Shown here one piece after another: positions 27,902-38,214 of a stretch of DNA of 64,000 bases (position 1 is its first letter; the number at the start of each line of letters is the position of its first letter). The stretch comes from Aureococcus anophagefferens. Its lineage: Eukaryota; Sar; Pelagophyceae; Pelagomonadales; Pelagomonadaceae. The position numbers and the translations under genes are program-made. A model generated the notes under the pieces. The model was not told where the DNA came from. It was given only the letters and a program-made list of their open reading frames with translations, and did not search any database. The DNA lies in contig NW_008705565.1 of the NCBI RefSeq assembly GCF_000186865.1, positions 1,263,686 to 1,327,685 on the forward strand, read 5' to 3'.

Positions 27902-28749
27902 ATGCGCGCGGCCGCCGTCGTCCTCTTCGCGCTCGCGCGACTCGCGGCTCCGGCGGACGAGACGTGCGTGTTTTTGCTGGCGACGCCGGGCAGTGGCAGC
28001 TCGACCATGGCCGAGCTGCTCGCGCGCGCCGGCGTGGAGATGAGCGGCGAGAACTGGGGCGCGTTCGCGGCGCTCGCGCGCTTCGCCGAGAAGATGAGGC
28101 GGACCGCGAAACAGCCGCGGTCCAACGCGCACGACGCGGCGGCCTGGCGCGCGGTCTTCGACGCCGCCGACGTGGGCGCGGCGACGGACGCGCTCGCGCG
28201 CGCCGTGCTGAACCCGCGCGGGGCGCCGGCCTTCGGCTTCAAGGAGATCCGCTACGGCCGGCCGCCGAACGTCGGCACCTTCCGCGACGACGTCGCGTTC
28301 CTCGAGACGCTCTGCGCGCGGCCGCGCGTCGTGCTCCACATGCGGCGCAACGCCACGCGCGAGTTCCACTCGGCCGTGGTCGGCGACCGCCCGGCCGTCG
28401 CGCGCGATTCTCGGCAGCAGCGCGAGTGCTTCGCGAGCTACGCCGGCAGCGCGCCGGGGCCCTGCGGGCCGCCCGCGCGGGGCGCGGCCGCCTTCGTCCA
28501 CTACCTCGAGGACTACATCGACCGGACGCCGCGCCACGCCGCGCTCTGGGACTACGTCGGCCTCGCGGAGCCCGCGCGCGACGACGTCCACCTCTCGAGC
28601 AAGCAGGGGACCCACTCCAGGCGCGCGACTTCGCGAACGTCGGCTACCCCCGCTGGGACGGCATCGAAGCCGCGTGCCGCCTCCTCTCGGCTCGACGCGC
28701 GCGGCGTCGACGCCGAGCGGAGCCGGCGCGCCGCGCGCGCGTGAGCTAG
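27902..28749 (+). CDS. Small secreted or Golgi sulfotransferase-like protein
   Basis: Two exons, 27902-28555 and 28621-28749, give 260 aa. Intron 28556-28620 (65 bp) is GT-AG, phase 0. Without it the frame leaves the conserved-looking ending ARDFANVGYPRWDGIEAA. Residues 1-17 are a signal peptide or anchor (MRAAAVVLFALARLAAP). CVFLLATPGSGSSTMAELLA resembles the PAPS 5'-phosphosulfate loop. RVVLHMRRNATREFHSAV resembles the 3'-phosphate-binding R...S element of carbohydrate sulfotransferases. A sulfotransferase role on glycans or small metabolites in the secretory pathway is inferred. Overall similarity looks remote. Confidence 0.55.
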
Positions 28750-28780
28750 CCTCGTGAAACTCCCGCGTGATGTACGCGCC

Positions 28781-30031
28781 TCAGGGGTCCGCGGCGAGCG
28801 GCGCGGGCGGGACGCGGACGCCGTCGGCGGCGTCGGAGGTCGCGTAGCCGCCCTTGCCCTTCTTGCGGTCATCCTCGAGCTGCTTGACCGGGTCCCAGTA
28901 CCGCTTCGCCGCGGCCTCCTGCTCCTTCCGGAGCTTGCGCTGCTTCTCGGAGACCTTCTTCTCGTAGCTCGGCCGGTACATGTCCTGCTGGCCGAGCTGG
29001 AAGAACTGGGAGCAGAGCACGCAGACGCCGACCTGGTCGTAGGCGAAGGCCTTGTGGGACCGCGCGCACTCCTTCTTGTGCTGCGGGTGCGTCGCGAACT
29101 CGTCCGCCCACGTGTTCCGCAGGTCCCGCACGGCCTTCATGGGCACGTCCAGCACGAGGTTGATGAGCGAATACTCCAAATGGCAGAGGCCGCACTTCTT
29201 CTTCTTCTTGATGCCGTAGCGCTCCTCCGTCTGGTTCTGCTCGAGCTCGCTCAACCGGTGGTGCCGCTCGTCCGTGTCCACGAAGACCTGGCGCTTCGCC
29301 ATGAGCTCCACGTTCGACTTGGTCACGGCCAGGTCGCGCTGGAGCATGCGCTCGCGGCAGTCCATGGGGATCCAGTTCTCGCGGCTGAGCTTGACGCGGC
29401 CGTGCGCGGCGACGACGCGCGGCGCCGATCGCAGGCTCGCGGGCTGGGAGATCTTGCCCAGGTGCTTGTGGAGCGTCGACGCGCCGCCGGCGAGCTCGCC
29501 GGGCCCGAGCGTCGGCGGCGGCGGCACGGGCGGCTTCTTCGTCTCCCGCTTCCGCGGCCGCGCGGTGCCCGCGGCCGCGCCGAAGTCGCGCGGGTCGTCG
29601 CCCGGGCCGGGGCCCGTGCGCGTGAGGCGCTCCAGCGACGCGCTGCGCTGCTCCGCGCAGGACGGCGCCGCGTGCAGCACCGTCATCGTCACGGGTCGCC
29701 GCATCTTGATGTTCGTCTCCCGCACGAGCTCTCTCGTTAGCACCTCGAGGATCGTCCCGAGGGAGCCGCCGGGCGACGCCTCGTTGGCCTGGAGCAGCTC
29801 CGTGAGGCCCACGAGGCCCGCCATCGTCGTCCAGCTCTCGAGCGTCGGGGGCGCGTGGCCCAGCTCCGACGCCTCGCCGTTCATCGTCGACAGCGTCTTC
29901 GACAGGCCCCGCTTGTTGAGGAAGTCGCGCACGAGCATCTCCGCGAAGTCGCTCACGTGGCGCTGCAGCGCCGCCGACTCCGCCGCGTTCACGTCGAAGT
30001 TCACGTCGCTCACGACCGAGTCCATGGCCAT
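28781..30031 (-). CDS. LisH-like protein with zinc-binding Cys region
   Basis: 416 aa in one exon from ATG 30029-30031 (MAMDSVVSDVNFDV). Residues about 29-50 (FAEMLVRDFLNKRGLSKTL) match the LisH dimerisation motif seen at the N-terminus of many ciliary and ubiquitin-related proteins. After a Pro-rich linker, the C-terminal half is alpha-helical and has KCGLCHLEYSLINLV then CVLCSQFF, spaced CxxC and CxxC pairs that could bind zinc, followed by a long Lys/Glu helix. It lies 83 bp downstream of the CFAP119 homologue on the same strand. I do not recognise a named orthologue. A ciliary or centrosomal role is inferred from the LisH motif and neighbour. Confidence 0.6.
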   Translation of the reverse strand: MAMDSVVSDVNFDVNAAESAALQRHVSDFAEMLVRDFLNKRGLSKTLSTMNGEASELGHAPPTLESWTTMAGLVGLTELLQANEASPGGSLGTILEVLTRELVRETNIKMRRPVTMTVLHAAPSCAEQRSASLERLTRTGPGPGDDPRDFGAAAGTARPRKRETKKPPVPPPPTLGPGELAGGASTLHKHLGKISQPASLRSAPRVVAAHGRVKLSRENWIPMDCRERMLQRDLAVTKSNVELMAKRQVFVDTDERHHRLSELEQNQTEERYGIKKKKKCGLCHLEYSLINLVLDVPMKAVRDLRNTWADEFATHPQHKKECARSHKAFAYDQVGVCVLCSQFFQLGQQDMYRPSYEKKVSEKQRKLRKEQEAAAKRYWDPVKQLEDDRKKGKGGYATSDAADGVRVPPAPLAADP

Positions 30032-30114
30032 GGCCAGCGCCGAGGGCCGACGCCGCGGGCGGGGCTGCCTCTCACCCGCGTTATCCGCACGTTTACGGCC
30101 GCCGGGGGTCGCGC

Positions 30115-30920
30115 TCACTCGGCGTCGACGAGGCCCTCGGCGACGGGCGCGCGCACGGGCGCCGGCGCCGGCGGCTCGGCGAGCTCGTTCGTCGCGTCCG
30201 TCGTCGCCTCGGCCAGGGGCGGCGGCGGGAGGGGCGTCTCGACGACGAGCGTCCGCTCGACGTTCTCGTCCGGCTGCTTGTTGTAGAAGCAGTAGCTGTA
30301 GGCCTTGAAGTGCCTGTAGAACCTGCGGCGGGGCGCGACGTTCCACAACACCGAGCACGAGGACCGACGCCGCCGGACGCGCGTCGTCGAGATGAACTCG
30401 GCGATGAACTCGACGTCCGCGACCGTGAAGAGGCCGACGGAGCCCTCCGCGGGCGCCTCGACGCTGTGGCGGAGCATCTGCTCCTTGAAGAAGGCGAAGG
30501 ACGCGTCGACGCCGACGCGCTCCACGTCGTCGTCGACGTTGCCCGGCTCGAGCTCCGGCCGGAACGTGAACTCGAAGACGCGCTTCATGATCGTGAAAAA
30601 CGCGGACGTCTTCTCCGGCGTGAGGCCCTTCTCCTCGCAGAAGAGGATGTTGTAGTAGAGGAAGTCGACGAGGATGCCGCTCCACGTGTTGTCCGCGTAG
30701 TGCTTCACGGCGAGCGTCTCGCAGAGCAACCTAGGGATGGAGCGCGCGTCGGGGCAGCGTTTCATACGCCGAGGCCGCCGACGCACCGGATCTTCTCGCC
30801 GGCGGCGGGCTCCGCGCGGATCTCCTCGAGCTTCGCCGCGGACAGGTCCGACCACATCATGCCCACCTTCGTCGGCGCGGGCGCCGCGGGCGTCGACTGG
30901 GAGGGCACGGCGTCGGCCAT
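30115..30920 (-). CDS. CFAP119 (CCDC189)-like ciliary protein
   Basis: Two exons, 30787-30920 and 30115-30730, give 249 aa. Intron 30731-30786 (56 bp) is GT-AG with donor GTGCGT and acceptor CCCTAG. Joining yields KIRLLCETLAVKHYADNTW. The core WSGILVDFLYYNILFCEEKG then LTPEKTSAFFTIMKRVFEF resembles animal CCDC189/CFAP119, a coiled-coil protein of cilia and sperm flagella. The C-terminal 60 residues are Pro/Ala low complexity. It is divergent from the coiled-coil gene at 31104 with a 183-bp shared promoter region. Orthology rests on remembered similarity, so the name is likely, not certain. Confidence 0.65.
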
Positions 30921-31103
30921 CGTTGCGAGGCCAAACGTATCCAGCCTGCTAGGCTAGGTGCCGCGCGGTATCATCTTGCCCAACGCAGTCTGAGAGGCCG
31001 TCGTCGTCGGGAGAGGCGCCCGCCCGCCGCCGGGAGCCCCCTCTTTCTTTGCACGTCGCCGGTCGCGCCGGGGGTCCGCCGGCGCCCGCGACACGGAAAA
31101 ACC

Positions 31104-31565
31104 ATGCCGCCCCGCCAGGAGTGGGACAGCTCCTTCGCGACGTCCGGCGGCGAGTACAACGCGCTGCGCGACCCGAACATGCGCCACTACTTCGAGAACC
31201 GGTCCGTGCAGACGCACCTCTACAAGACGGGCCAGATCGACAAGGCCGGCCGCGTCATCGACCTCGAGCGGAACAAGAGCAAGTTCCACATCATCGAGCA
31301 GGAGTTCAAGGCCGCGGAGCGCCTCGAGTACTGGCGCAAGAAGGAGGAGGCGGAGATGCGCCACCGCGTCCAGCAGAAGCGCCACGAGGCGCTGTCGCGG
31401 AGCCGACGAGCGGAGAAGCTGCTGAAGATGAAGGAGGACCGACGAATCCGCCAGGAGATCGTCCGCGCGGCGCGCGGCATGACGCTCCCCGTCCTCGGCA
31501 GCGGCACGAAGCAGCACGGCTCCATGTCGAGCTTCATCACCGAGGCGCCGTCCGGCGACCTCTGA
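31104..31565 (+). CDS. Small basic coiled-coil protein, possibly ciliary
   Basis: 153 aa in one exon. After a short N-terminus (MPPRQEWDSSFATSGGEYN) the segment MRHYFENRSVQTHLYKTGQI leads to IDLERNKSKFHIIEQEFKAA and a long Arg/Lys/Glu coiled coil. The C-terminus is Gly/Ser-rich. The short N-terminal tail and charged helix recall small axonemal microtubule-inner or linker proteins, but I cannot name an orthologue. Divergent transcription with the CFAP119-like gene across 183 bp suggests co-expression. Confidence 0.6.
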   Translation: MPPRQEWDSSFATSGGEYNALRDPNMRHYFENRSVQTHLYKTGQIDKAGRVIDLERNKSKFHIIEQEFKAAERLEYWRKKEEAEMRHRVQQKRHEALSRSRRAEKLLKMKEDRRIRQEIVRAARGMTLPVLGSGTKQHGSMSSFITEAPSGDL

Positions 31566-31982
31566 GGCGGGGAGCGCTCTTCGGGGGTCGTTTGTTGTGC
31601 TCCCGCGGCGCGCGCGCGCGGCGTAAGGCCGGCGCGAACTTCTTCTCGCGGGTGGTCGACCTTGTTTTTTTTTGCTTTGCTTCGCCGGCGGGAGATGGAC
31701 GCGCGGTCGTCCTCGATGGTCTCGCGATGGCCTCGCACGCGCAGGACCACTGCGGCACCATCGGCGCCGAGAAGTGCGCGAGATGGCGAGGCAAACTTTG
31801 GTTGCCACAAATCGTCGACGCGCCCGAGGTGTGAGCCCCTCTTCTTGACAGAGCCCAGCGGCCGGCGCGCGCGTGCACCGCGCTGACACAGCTCTCGGTC
31901 GAGCGGTCGCCTCGCTTCCGCGCGCGAAGCGGCGGCGGCGCGCCGCGCGGCGTGGCTCGGGCGCGGCGGCGCAGCGACCGCC
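31566..31982. other. Intergenic spacer with pyrimidine/T tract
   Basis: 417 bp between two plus-strand genes. There is a T9 tract near 31665 and otherwise no recognisable element. It must contain the 3' end of the coiled-coil gene and the promoter of the App1-like gene. Confidence 0.45.
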
Positions 31983-34254
31983 ATGGCCCTCGGCGCCCAG
32001 CCCAAGCTGGCCGCGGGCGGCATCCTGTCGCTGATGATCGTGGGCCTCGTGTCCCTCTTCCAGAGCGTCGGCGTCCTCTTCGGCACGTCCTGCCTCTTCA
32101 GCCTCGTGCTCATCGTCGTCTTCCTCACGTCCGAGGGGTCGCCCCTGCTCTACGCGCAGGAGGCCGAGAACCGGTTCTGGACCGTCGTCGCCATGCTGCT
32201 GAGCAGCGCCGTCTTCTTCTCCGAGGACAGCCCGCTGCGCATCGGCAACCACAGCCCCGTGCTCGGCGTGACCTTCGTCCGGCGCCCCGCGTCTCCGAAG
32301 TCTCGCGGCGCCTCCGCCGAATCTCCGCGCGCTGTAGGTGTCGATCTTCACGCTCTGGATCTCCTGGTACGACCGGTGGCTCCGGCGGCGGCGGCTCGTG
32401 CGGACGCCCCACTTTAGCCGGCAGCGGAGCCGCGAGTCGCTGCGGCCGGACCTCGACGAGCAGATCCAGGCGCTCGCGCGCGTCGACGACGCGCTGATGC
32501 GCCTGGACCACTACTACATCCCGTCGACGATCACGCGGCTCTGGCGGCGGCGCGAGACCGTGCGGCTGGAGCGCTTCATCATCGAGACGCTCCAGGACGC
32601 GACGGCGGACGAGTTGAATTCGCTGCTCCGCCGCGTGAAGCTCGGGCTCCTCGTCTACAAGCTCAAGGACGAGGGCGGGTCCGTGAGCCGGGAGGCGGGG
32701 ACCGAGGACAACTGGCGCAAGCGGAGCCCGTCCTACTACTGGACGTCGAGCCGGGAGGCGCGCGGCGCGCGCACGGAGCTCGTCGACCTGCTCGCGGTGC
32801 AGCGCGTCGCGGACCTCAACGTCCACTCGCGCGTCGTGCTGCTCGACGCGCTCCAGCAGATGCCGCTGGCCGCCTGCCCGGGGCGCGCCGAGCTCTGGGT
32901 GCGCAACGTGATCTTGTGGACCAAGGGCGACGAGCTCACGGAGCTCAAGACGCTCTGCGACCTCAAGGGCGACGTCCACAGCCTCCACCGCCTGGTGTAC
33001 CACGACATCAGCCAGGGCCACGTGCGCCGCGAGATCCTCAAGCACATCCAGCGCGAGGCGTCCGTGCACGCGGCGCACCGGCTCCTGTCGACGAGGATCT
33101 CGCGGCTCCGGTCCGCGCGGCGCGGCGACCGCAAGGTCCTGAGCGACATCGACGACACGCTGATGAGCAGCGGCGGCGTCTACCCGGCGGGCATCGACCG
33201 GCGCTGGCCCCGCAAGGCCGTCTACCCGGGCGTGCTCGCGTTCTTCCGGGAGCTGGATTTGGGCGCGGCGGGCGAGCGCGACGGCGAGCAGCTCACGTTC
33301 GCGCCGTCGGCGCCGTCGGGGCGCCTGGGGAACCTCGTCTTCCTGAGCGCGCGGCCCCACGTCTTCGGCGACCTCGCGGAGCGGTCGTCCTACGCCAAGT
33401 TCACGCACCTGCTCCAGTCGCGGCGGCTCCACGCGATGCCGACGATGCTCACGGGCGACCTGAAGACGGGCGGCGAGATGATGCTCCGGGGCGACATGGA
33501 GCCCTTAGCGCAGAAGAAGGCGCAGAACTTCCTCGAGTTCCAGTCGCTCTACCCGGAGTTCGACTTCGTCTTCGTCGGCGACAACGGGCAGGGCGACGCG
33601 CGCGCCGCGGAGCTCATGGCCGCGGCGTCGAACCCGCGCGGCGGCAAGCTCGAGCGCGCCTACATGCACGTCGTCCAGCCCATCGACCGCACGCACCGGG
33701 GCCGCCACCACGAGGACGCGCACAGCGCGCGCGCGGCCTGGGACAAGGCGGGCGTCTGCTTCGTCGAGACGTTCGTCGACGCGGCCATCGACGCGACGCA
33801 GCACAAGCTCATCGGGCCCCGGGGGCTGCGGCGCGTCGGGCTGGCGGCGAAGCTCGACTTCGAGCTCGTGCAGTGGGAGAAGAACGACCGCCGCATCGAC
33901 TACCGGCGCGTCGAGCTCGACGACGCGCTCCGGCGCTGCAACCGCGTGCTCGTGAAGAAGTACGGCCTCGACCCCGTGCCCCTCTGCGAGCCGACGGCGA
34001 TCCCGTCGTCGCCCTACGACCAGCGGCCGAGGACGAAGCTCCCCGCGCCGGGCTCGGCCGTGCGGACGCCCTTCGGCGGCGGCATCCTCCTCCGCAGCCG
34101 CAAGGACGGCGTCGCCGAGGTCGCGCTCGACTGGCGCCTCCAGGACAACGAGCCCGCCTACGGCTTCTTCAACGCCAGCGCCATCTCCACGGTCTCCAAG
34201 TCCGCGCGCTTCTTCAAGCGCGACCGCTCCGCGTCCAACGACTTCTTAGGCTAG
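31983..34254 (+). CDS. App1-family phosphatidate phosphatase, membrane-anchored
   Basis: Exons 31983-32267 and 32338-34254 give 733 aa. Intron 32268-32337 (70 bp) is GT-AG, phase 0. Residues 1-95 hold two or three hydrophobic helices (ILSLMIVGLVSLFQSVGVLF, WTVVAMLLSSAVFF). Residues about 362-560 are the App1/DUF2183 HAD-type domain: the catalytic DxDxT is KVLSDIDDTLMSSGG, followed by YPGVLAFFREL, FLSARPHVFG and FVFVGDNGQGDARAAELM. Yeast App1 dephosphorylates phosphatidate at actin/endocytic sites; here the N-terminal membrane segment is an addition. The last 150 residues include a small SH3/KOW-like beta region (GSAVRTPFGGGILL). Catalytic residues look intact. Confidence 0.82.
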
Positions 34255-34638
34255 GCGACGATCCGGAGCCGCCCGCCCGCGCCGCTTTTTGATGCGCCGC
34301 GGCCGGTTCGCCTCCGGGTTAATCGCCGTGTTTTTTTCTCTCTTCGTTCAGGTGCGGGGTTGTGCGGACAGATGCCTCCACGGCCAGTCCGCGCGCGGCG
34401 GCGGCGCCGCGCGATTGACCCCCGGCTCGCAAGCGGCCGGCAATTTTCGAGCTGGCTGCGGCAGCGAGCGTATGGTGAGCGCGATCAGCAGCTTTAGTGA
34501 CGTGCACTAGCTCTCTCGTCGCTCCGCTCCGCCACCGTATCGTCGCTCAAGTCGCGCTTCGACTTGCGCACTTTACGTCGCGCGCGCCGCCTCCCGCACG
34601 CCGATAAACGCCACCTGTAGCCCACCCGCTCTCCAACC
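34255..34638. other. Intergenic spacer
   Basis: 384 bp between App1-like and HID1 genes, both plus strand. A T7 tract near 34330 and a pyrimidine-rich stretch are present. I see no gene or repeat. The HID1 promoter is presumably in the right half. Confidence 0.45.
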
Positions 34639-36855
34639 ATGGGCGGCGGCAACTCGAAGGCGGACCTCGCGGACATCCTCGTCATGCTGTCGCAGAGCGA
34701 CGTCAGCCCGGACGCGCACGACTTCTGGGACGAGCTCTGGAAGCTGAGCACGACGCCCGAGGACGTCTTCGAGCTGATCAGCCCCGACGACGTGCGGCAG
34801 CTCAAGCGGGAGCGGCCGGAGAACGTCGTGACGCTCTTCACGCAGGCCGTCGCGCAGCTCTGCCAGATCGTGCACACGCCCGTGCCCATGTATTTCGGCC
34901 AGGCGTCGAACTGCCTGCGGATCCTGACGCGGCTCCTGCCGTTCCTCCTGGAGGACGGCGGCGACGACTTCTGCGAGCAGCTGTGCTGGGGCGTCGAGGA
35001 GCCCGAGGAGGGCCGGGGCGAGGGTGGCGAGGAGGAGGACGGCGGCGCCGAGCCCCTGGCGCGGCTCATCGTGCACGCGGCGCTCCACCTGCTCTTCCTG
35101 CCGGCGTTCACCGTCGACGCCACCGCGTTCGAGGGCGAGGCCGAGGACGCGCCCGTGCCCGCGCGCGCGCTCTGGGCGCCGGGCCTGGGGTGCCCGCCGG
35201 ACGTCGTGCCGACGTCGTCCGTGGCCTTCGACCGGAACCGCGTCGAGGTGCTCCGGCTCCTGCTCGCGGCGTCGTGCGAGCCGCTCTACGAGTCCGCGGA
35301 CGGCTTCGACCGCTGGAGCTCGCGCTGGCTCGGCGTCGCGACGGCGCCGGACGCGCCCAACGCGAAGCTGCTGCTCTACTCGCTGCTCAACGTCGTCTGC
35401 GGCTACGACCCCATCGGCCTCGGCGTGCCCTACGGCGGGCACTTGTCCGACGAGGCGCCGACGCAGGCGGTCTACGCGGCGGCGCAGGTGCTCATCGCTT
35501 TGTTGGACTACGGCGAGTCGCCCAAGGTCGGGCCCCATCCGGAGGGGCGGCGCAACGTCTTCCGCGAGCTCCTGGGGGAGATCGACGACCCGGACTACCT
35601 CGAGTTCCTCTTCGAGGGTTTGTGCCGGCTGCTCAACAACGTGCACGAGGCGTTGAACACGACCCTGCCCGGGTCCCTGAGCCAGATCGAGTGCTACCAG
35701 GAGGTGCTCGTGATCCTCTGGAAATTGCTGGAGGAGAACGACCACTTCGCGCCCCACGCGCTCCGCGAGTGCGACGTCACGCGCGCCGTCGTGCCCGTCG
35801 CGTTCCTCATGTACGAGGCGCGCAAGGACGCGGCGCGCGTGGGCCTGGTGCACATCTGCACCTTCGTGCTGCTGAAGCTGAGCGGCGAGCGGAGCTTCTG
35901 CGTGGCGCTGAACAAGCCCTACGAGGCGCGCCTGCCCGCGGACCTGCCGCTCTTCTCGGGGTCGCACGTCGACCTGCTCGTCGTCGTGCTCCACAAGATG
36001 GTCGTCAACGGCGGCGACCGCCTCGCGCCCCTCTACAACTGCTTCCTGACGGTGCTGTGCAACCTGAGCCCCTACGCCAAGTGCATCGACCTCGTGGCCG
36101 CGGTGAAGCTCGTGAACCTCTTCGAGCTCTTCACGTCGCCGAAATTCCTCTACGCGGCGGAGGCGAACCACGTCTACGTGAGCCTGCTCCTCGAGCTCTT
36201 CAACAACGTCATCCAGTACCAGTACGGCGGCAACGCCCACCTCGTCTACGCCATCGTCCGCCGCAAGCCCGTCTTCGACGCGCTCGAGCAGCTCACGCTG
36301 CCGCGCGCGATCACCGCCGCCGTCGAGCGCGAGCACGCGCGCCGCGGCGCCGCGAAGCCCGCGCCGTCCCAAACGCCGCCGGCGCCGCCGGCGAACGGCG
36401 ACGCGTCGGACGCGCCGCCGGCGCCGCCGGTGCCCCACGGCGCGGAGCCCGACGCGGACGAGGACGCGGCGGCGGAGCGCGCCGCGGAGCTCAAGGCGCT
36501 GCCGGGCACGGCGGCCTTCGTGCCGAGCCAGGACTGGCTCGACCGCGTCAAGGCCGAGCTGCCCCTGTCGACGATCATGCGCCTCCTGAAACACCTCGGC
36601 CCCCAGATCGACGAGCTCTGCGCGCGGTCCGAGTTCAGCCTCGACGAGGCCGCGATCCTCGACTTCATCAAGAACACGACCATGGTCGGCCTCCTCCCCG
36701 TGCCCCACGCCATCGTCATCCGCAAATACACGCCCAACACCTTCACCTCCCTCTGGTTCACCGCCTTCCTCTGGGGCGTCATCTTCCTCCAGAACCAGGT
36801 CCTCCCCCTCTTCGACGGCAACTCCATCCGGCTCTTCACCGTGTCCGTGGTGTGA
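34639..36855 (+). CDS. HID1 domain protein
   Basis: 738 aa in one exon, the full length expected for HID1/hid-1. The start MGGGNSKADLADILVMLSQ keeps the N-myristoylation glycine of the family, and FWDELWKLSTTPEDVFELI and NCLRILTRLLPFLLED match its N-terminal blocks. The middle contains LLYSLLNVVCGYDPIGLGVP and NLSPYAKCIDLVAAVKLVNL. A Pro/Ala linker (about 575-620) precedes a conserved C-terminal segment. HID1 is a peripheral Golgi/trans-Golgi protein needed for secretory granule and vesicle maturation in animals and relatives. I see no truncation or frameshift. Confidence 0.9.
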   Translation: MGGGNSKADLADILVMLSQSDVSPDAHDFWDELWKLSTTPEDVFELISPDDVRQLKRERPENVVTLFTQAVAQLCQIVHTPVPMYFGQASNCLRILTRLLPFLLEDGGDDFCEQLCWGVEEPEEGRGEGGEEEDGGAEPLARLIVHAALHLLFLPAFTVDATAFEGEAEDAPVPARALWAPGLGCPPDVVPTSSVAFDRNRVEVLRLLLAASCEPLYESADGFDRWSSRWLGVATAPDAPNAKLLLYSLLNVVCGYDPIGLGVPYGGHLSDEAPTQAVYAAAQVLIALLDYGESPKVGPHPEGRRNVFRELLGEIDDPDYLEFLFEGLCRLLNNVHEALNTTLPGSLSQIECYQEVLVILWKLLEENDHFAPHALRECDVTRAVVPVAFLMYEARKDAARVGLVHICTFVLLKLSGERSFCVALNKPYEARLPADLPLFSGSHVDLLVVVLHKMVVNGGDRLAPLYNCFLTVLCNLSPYAKCIDLVAAVKLVNLFELFTSPKFLYAAEANHVYVSLLLELFNNVIQYQYGGNAHLVYAIVRRKPVFDALEQLTLPRAITAAVEREHARRGAAKPAPSQTPPAPPANGDASDAPPAPPVPHGAEPDADEDAAAERAAELKALPGTAAFVPSQDWLDRVKAELPLSTIMRLLKHLGPQIDELCARSEFSLDEAAILDFIKNTTMVGLLPVPHAIVIRKYTPNTFTSLWFTAFLWGVIFLQNQVLPLFDGNSIRLFTVSVV

Positions 36856-36870
36856 GAGGTCGCCGGTACC

Positions 36871-36899
36871 GCGCGCGGTCCGACGTAACCGGATCGCGC
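36871..36899 (+). repeat. 29-bp dispersed repeat, copy 1
   Basis: Identical in the same orientation to 38215-38243. Core GGTCCGACGTAACCGGATCG. It begins 16 bp after the HID1 stop. Looser similarity (GTCGAGCTC-rich blocks) flanks both copies, suggesting duplicated gene remnants. Confidence 0.85.
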
Positions 36900-36984
36900 T
36901 CTTAATCACGACTCGCCTTCCCCGGAGGATAACAACGTTCGCGCGTCCCGCGGCGCCGCCCGGCCGCCGCGTCGAGCTCCACCT

Positions 36985-37890
36985 TTAGGCCCGGAGAGCA
37001 GTCGCGGTAGAGGTCACCGAGGCATCGGCCGCCGCGGTGTAGGCCCGGAGGGCAGTCGCGGTAGAGGTCGCCGAGGCATCGGCCGCCGCGGTGACGCGGC
37101 ACTTGCCGCCGTGCCTTTCGAGGAGTCGCGCGTCTAACGTATTTCTCTCTCGAATGCGCTGCTGGTCTTCGGTCGACGGCGCTTTCAACGCGAACGGGTT
37201 CATGTTGTGTTTCGGCAATTCAGATTCTTTTGCCCACGTCATGGTCGATTGCACGCACGTCCAAAAGTCGTCGAGGCGGTCCGTGGTACCCACGAAGTCA
37301 ACGTCGTGTCGAAGGATGTCGTCGGCCCTCGCAAGGTCGCAGACGGGGAGAGATAGATGCTTGTAACTTCGCGTGTTGTAAAACAGATAGCGGCACTGAC
37401 CGTCGCGAGTGTTCGCGGCTTTCTGGGAGACGTGCGAGCCGTCAAAGTCGGTATGGTAGCGCGACGTAGACGCGGCCCAGTCAACGGAGTCCCGGAGCAC
37501 CACTCCGACCTTCAGGTCGCAGCCTCGCGCGTCGAGGTACCGGCGCAGCGGGCGGATCAAGTCGGACGTGCCGTTCATCCCCGGCATCCTGTGGTGGTAA
37601 TGGACGGCAAACGTTGGGCGCGGTTTGCGAAGCTCCCTTCGAAAAAGCAAGAGCCTCTGCTCGAAGACGGGGGACTTGACGGGTCTCGCGTTCAACCACG
37701 CCTTCAACGGCCCGCGAGACGCCCCCGTCAAGACGTCGAACGGAGGCCACGACTCTTGCTGATGTTTATCTCTGAAAAGGTTCAAATTCACGTAGGTAAA
37801 TGCGTGCTGCTTCTCGGGGGCGGAGGGAGTCGAGGCGTCGGTCATGGCGACGGCTACAAAGGCGACAAAGAGCATTTCGAGCTGCTTCAT
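36985..37890 (-). CDS. Secreted sulfotransferase-like protein with C-terminal tandem repeat
   Basis: 301 aa in one exon. MKQLEMLFVAFVAVAMTDA is a signal peptide. The domain shows FEQRLLLFRRELRKP, HYHHRMPG and VVLRDSVDWAASTSRYH; the last resembles the 3'-phosphate-binding R-D-P-V-x-R-x-x-S-x-Y element of glycan sulfotransferases. A late MTWAKESELPKHNMNPF segment is also typical of that fold's end. The last 36 residues are two copies of an 18-residue Ala/Thr/Ser unit encoded by a 54-bp tandem repeat. The DNA is less GC-rich than HID1, with relaxed codon use. Function as a Golgi or secreted sulfotransferase is tentative. Confidence 0.5.
   Translation of the reverse strand: MKQLEMLFVAFVAVAMTDASTPSAPEKQHAFTYVNLNLFRDKHQQESWPPFDVLTGASRGPLKAWLNARPVKSPVFEQRLLLFRRELRKPRPTFAVHYHHRMPGMNGTSDLIRPLRRYLDARGCDLKVGVVLRDSVDWAASTSRYHTDFDGSHVSQKAANTRDGQCRYLFYNTRSYKHLSLPVCDLARADDILRHDVDFVGTTDRLDDFWTCVQSTMTWAKESELPKHNMNPFALKAPSTEDQQRIRERNTLDARLLERHGGKCRVTAAADASATSTATALRAYTAAADASVTSTATALRA
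36986..37093. repeat. 54-bp tandem repeat, two copies
   Basis: Copies 36986-37039 and 37040-37093 are nearly identical. They encode the repeated ADASATSTATALRA and ADASVTSTATALRA ends of the minus-strand sulfotransferase-like protein. The 54-bp period keeps frame. Confidence 0.85.
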
Positions 37891-38026
37891 GAGAGCGTTG
37901 CCCGCAGGCCGCCGTCACACGCCGTTTCGAGCCGCAAAGTCGTCTGCGCGACGCTTCGCGCGGCCGTAACCGGCGGCGGCGCGCGGGCGACTACTGGAGA
38001 CGCGGCCCAGTGAGTGCCCTGATCGT

Positions 38027-38040
38027 GCTGTGCACTTGAA
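38027..38040. promoter_or_regulatory. Second copy of 14-bp CTTGAA-type motif
   Basis: Identical to 3846-3859 and placed about 137 bp upstream of the minus-strand start at 37890. The role is inferred from repeated position. Confidence 0.35.
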
Positions 38041-38214
38041 GTCAAACCAACGTGGTGTGCGGCCTGCGGAGCCTTCGCGGCCGTAGTCGTGCTGCACTCG
38101 CCTCGGAGTTTCGCCCGAGAGAGGCATCCCCGGCCATGCGTCCCCACCGTCACTACCTTAGCGCGTCCCAGAGCGCCGCCCGCCGCGCGTCGGCCGCGTC
38201 GAGCTCGCCGAGGA

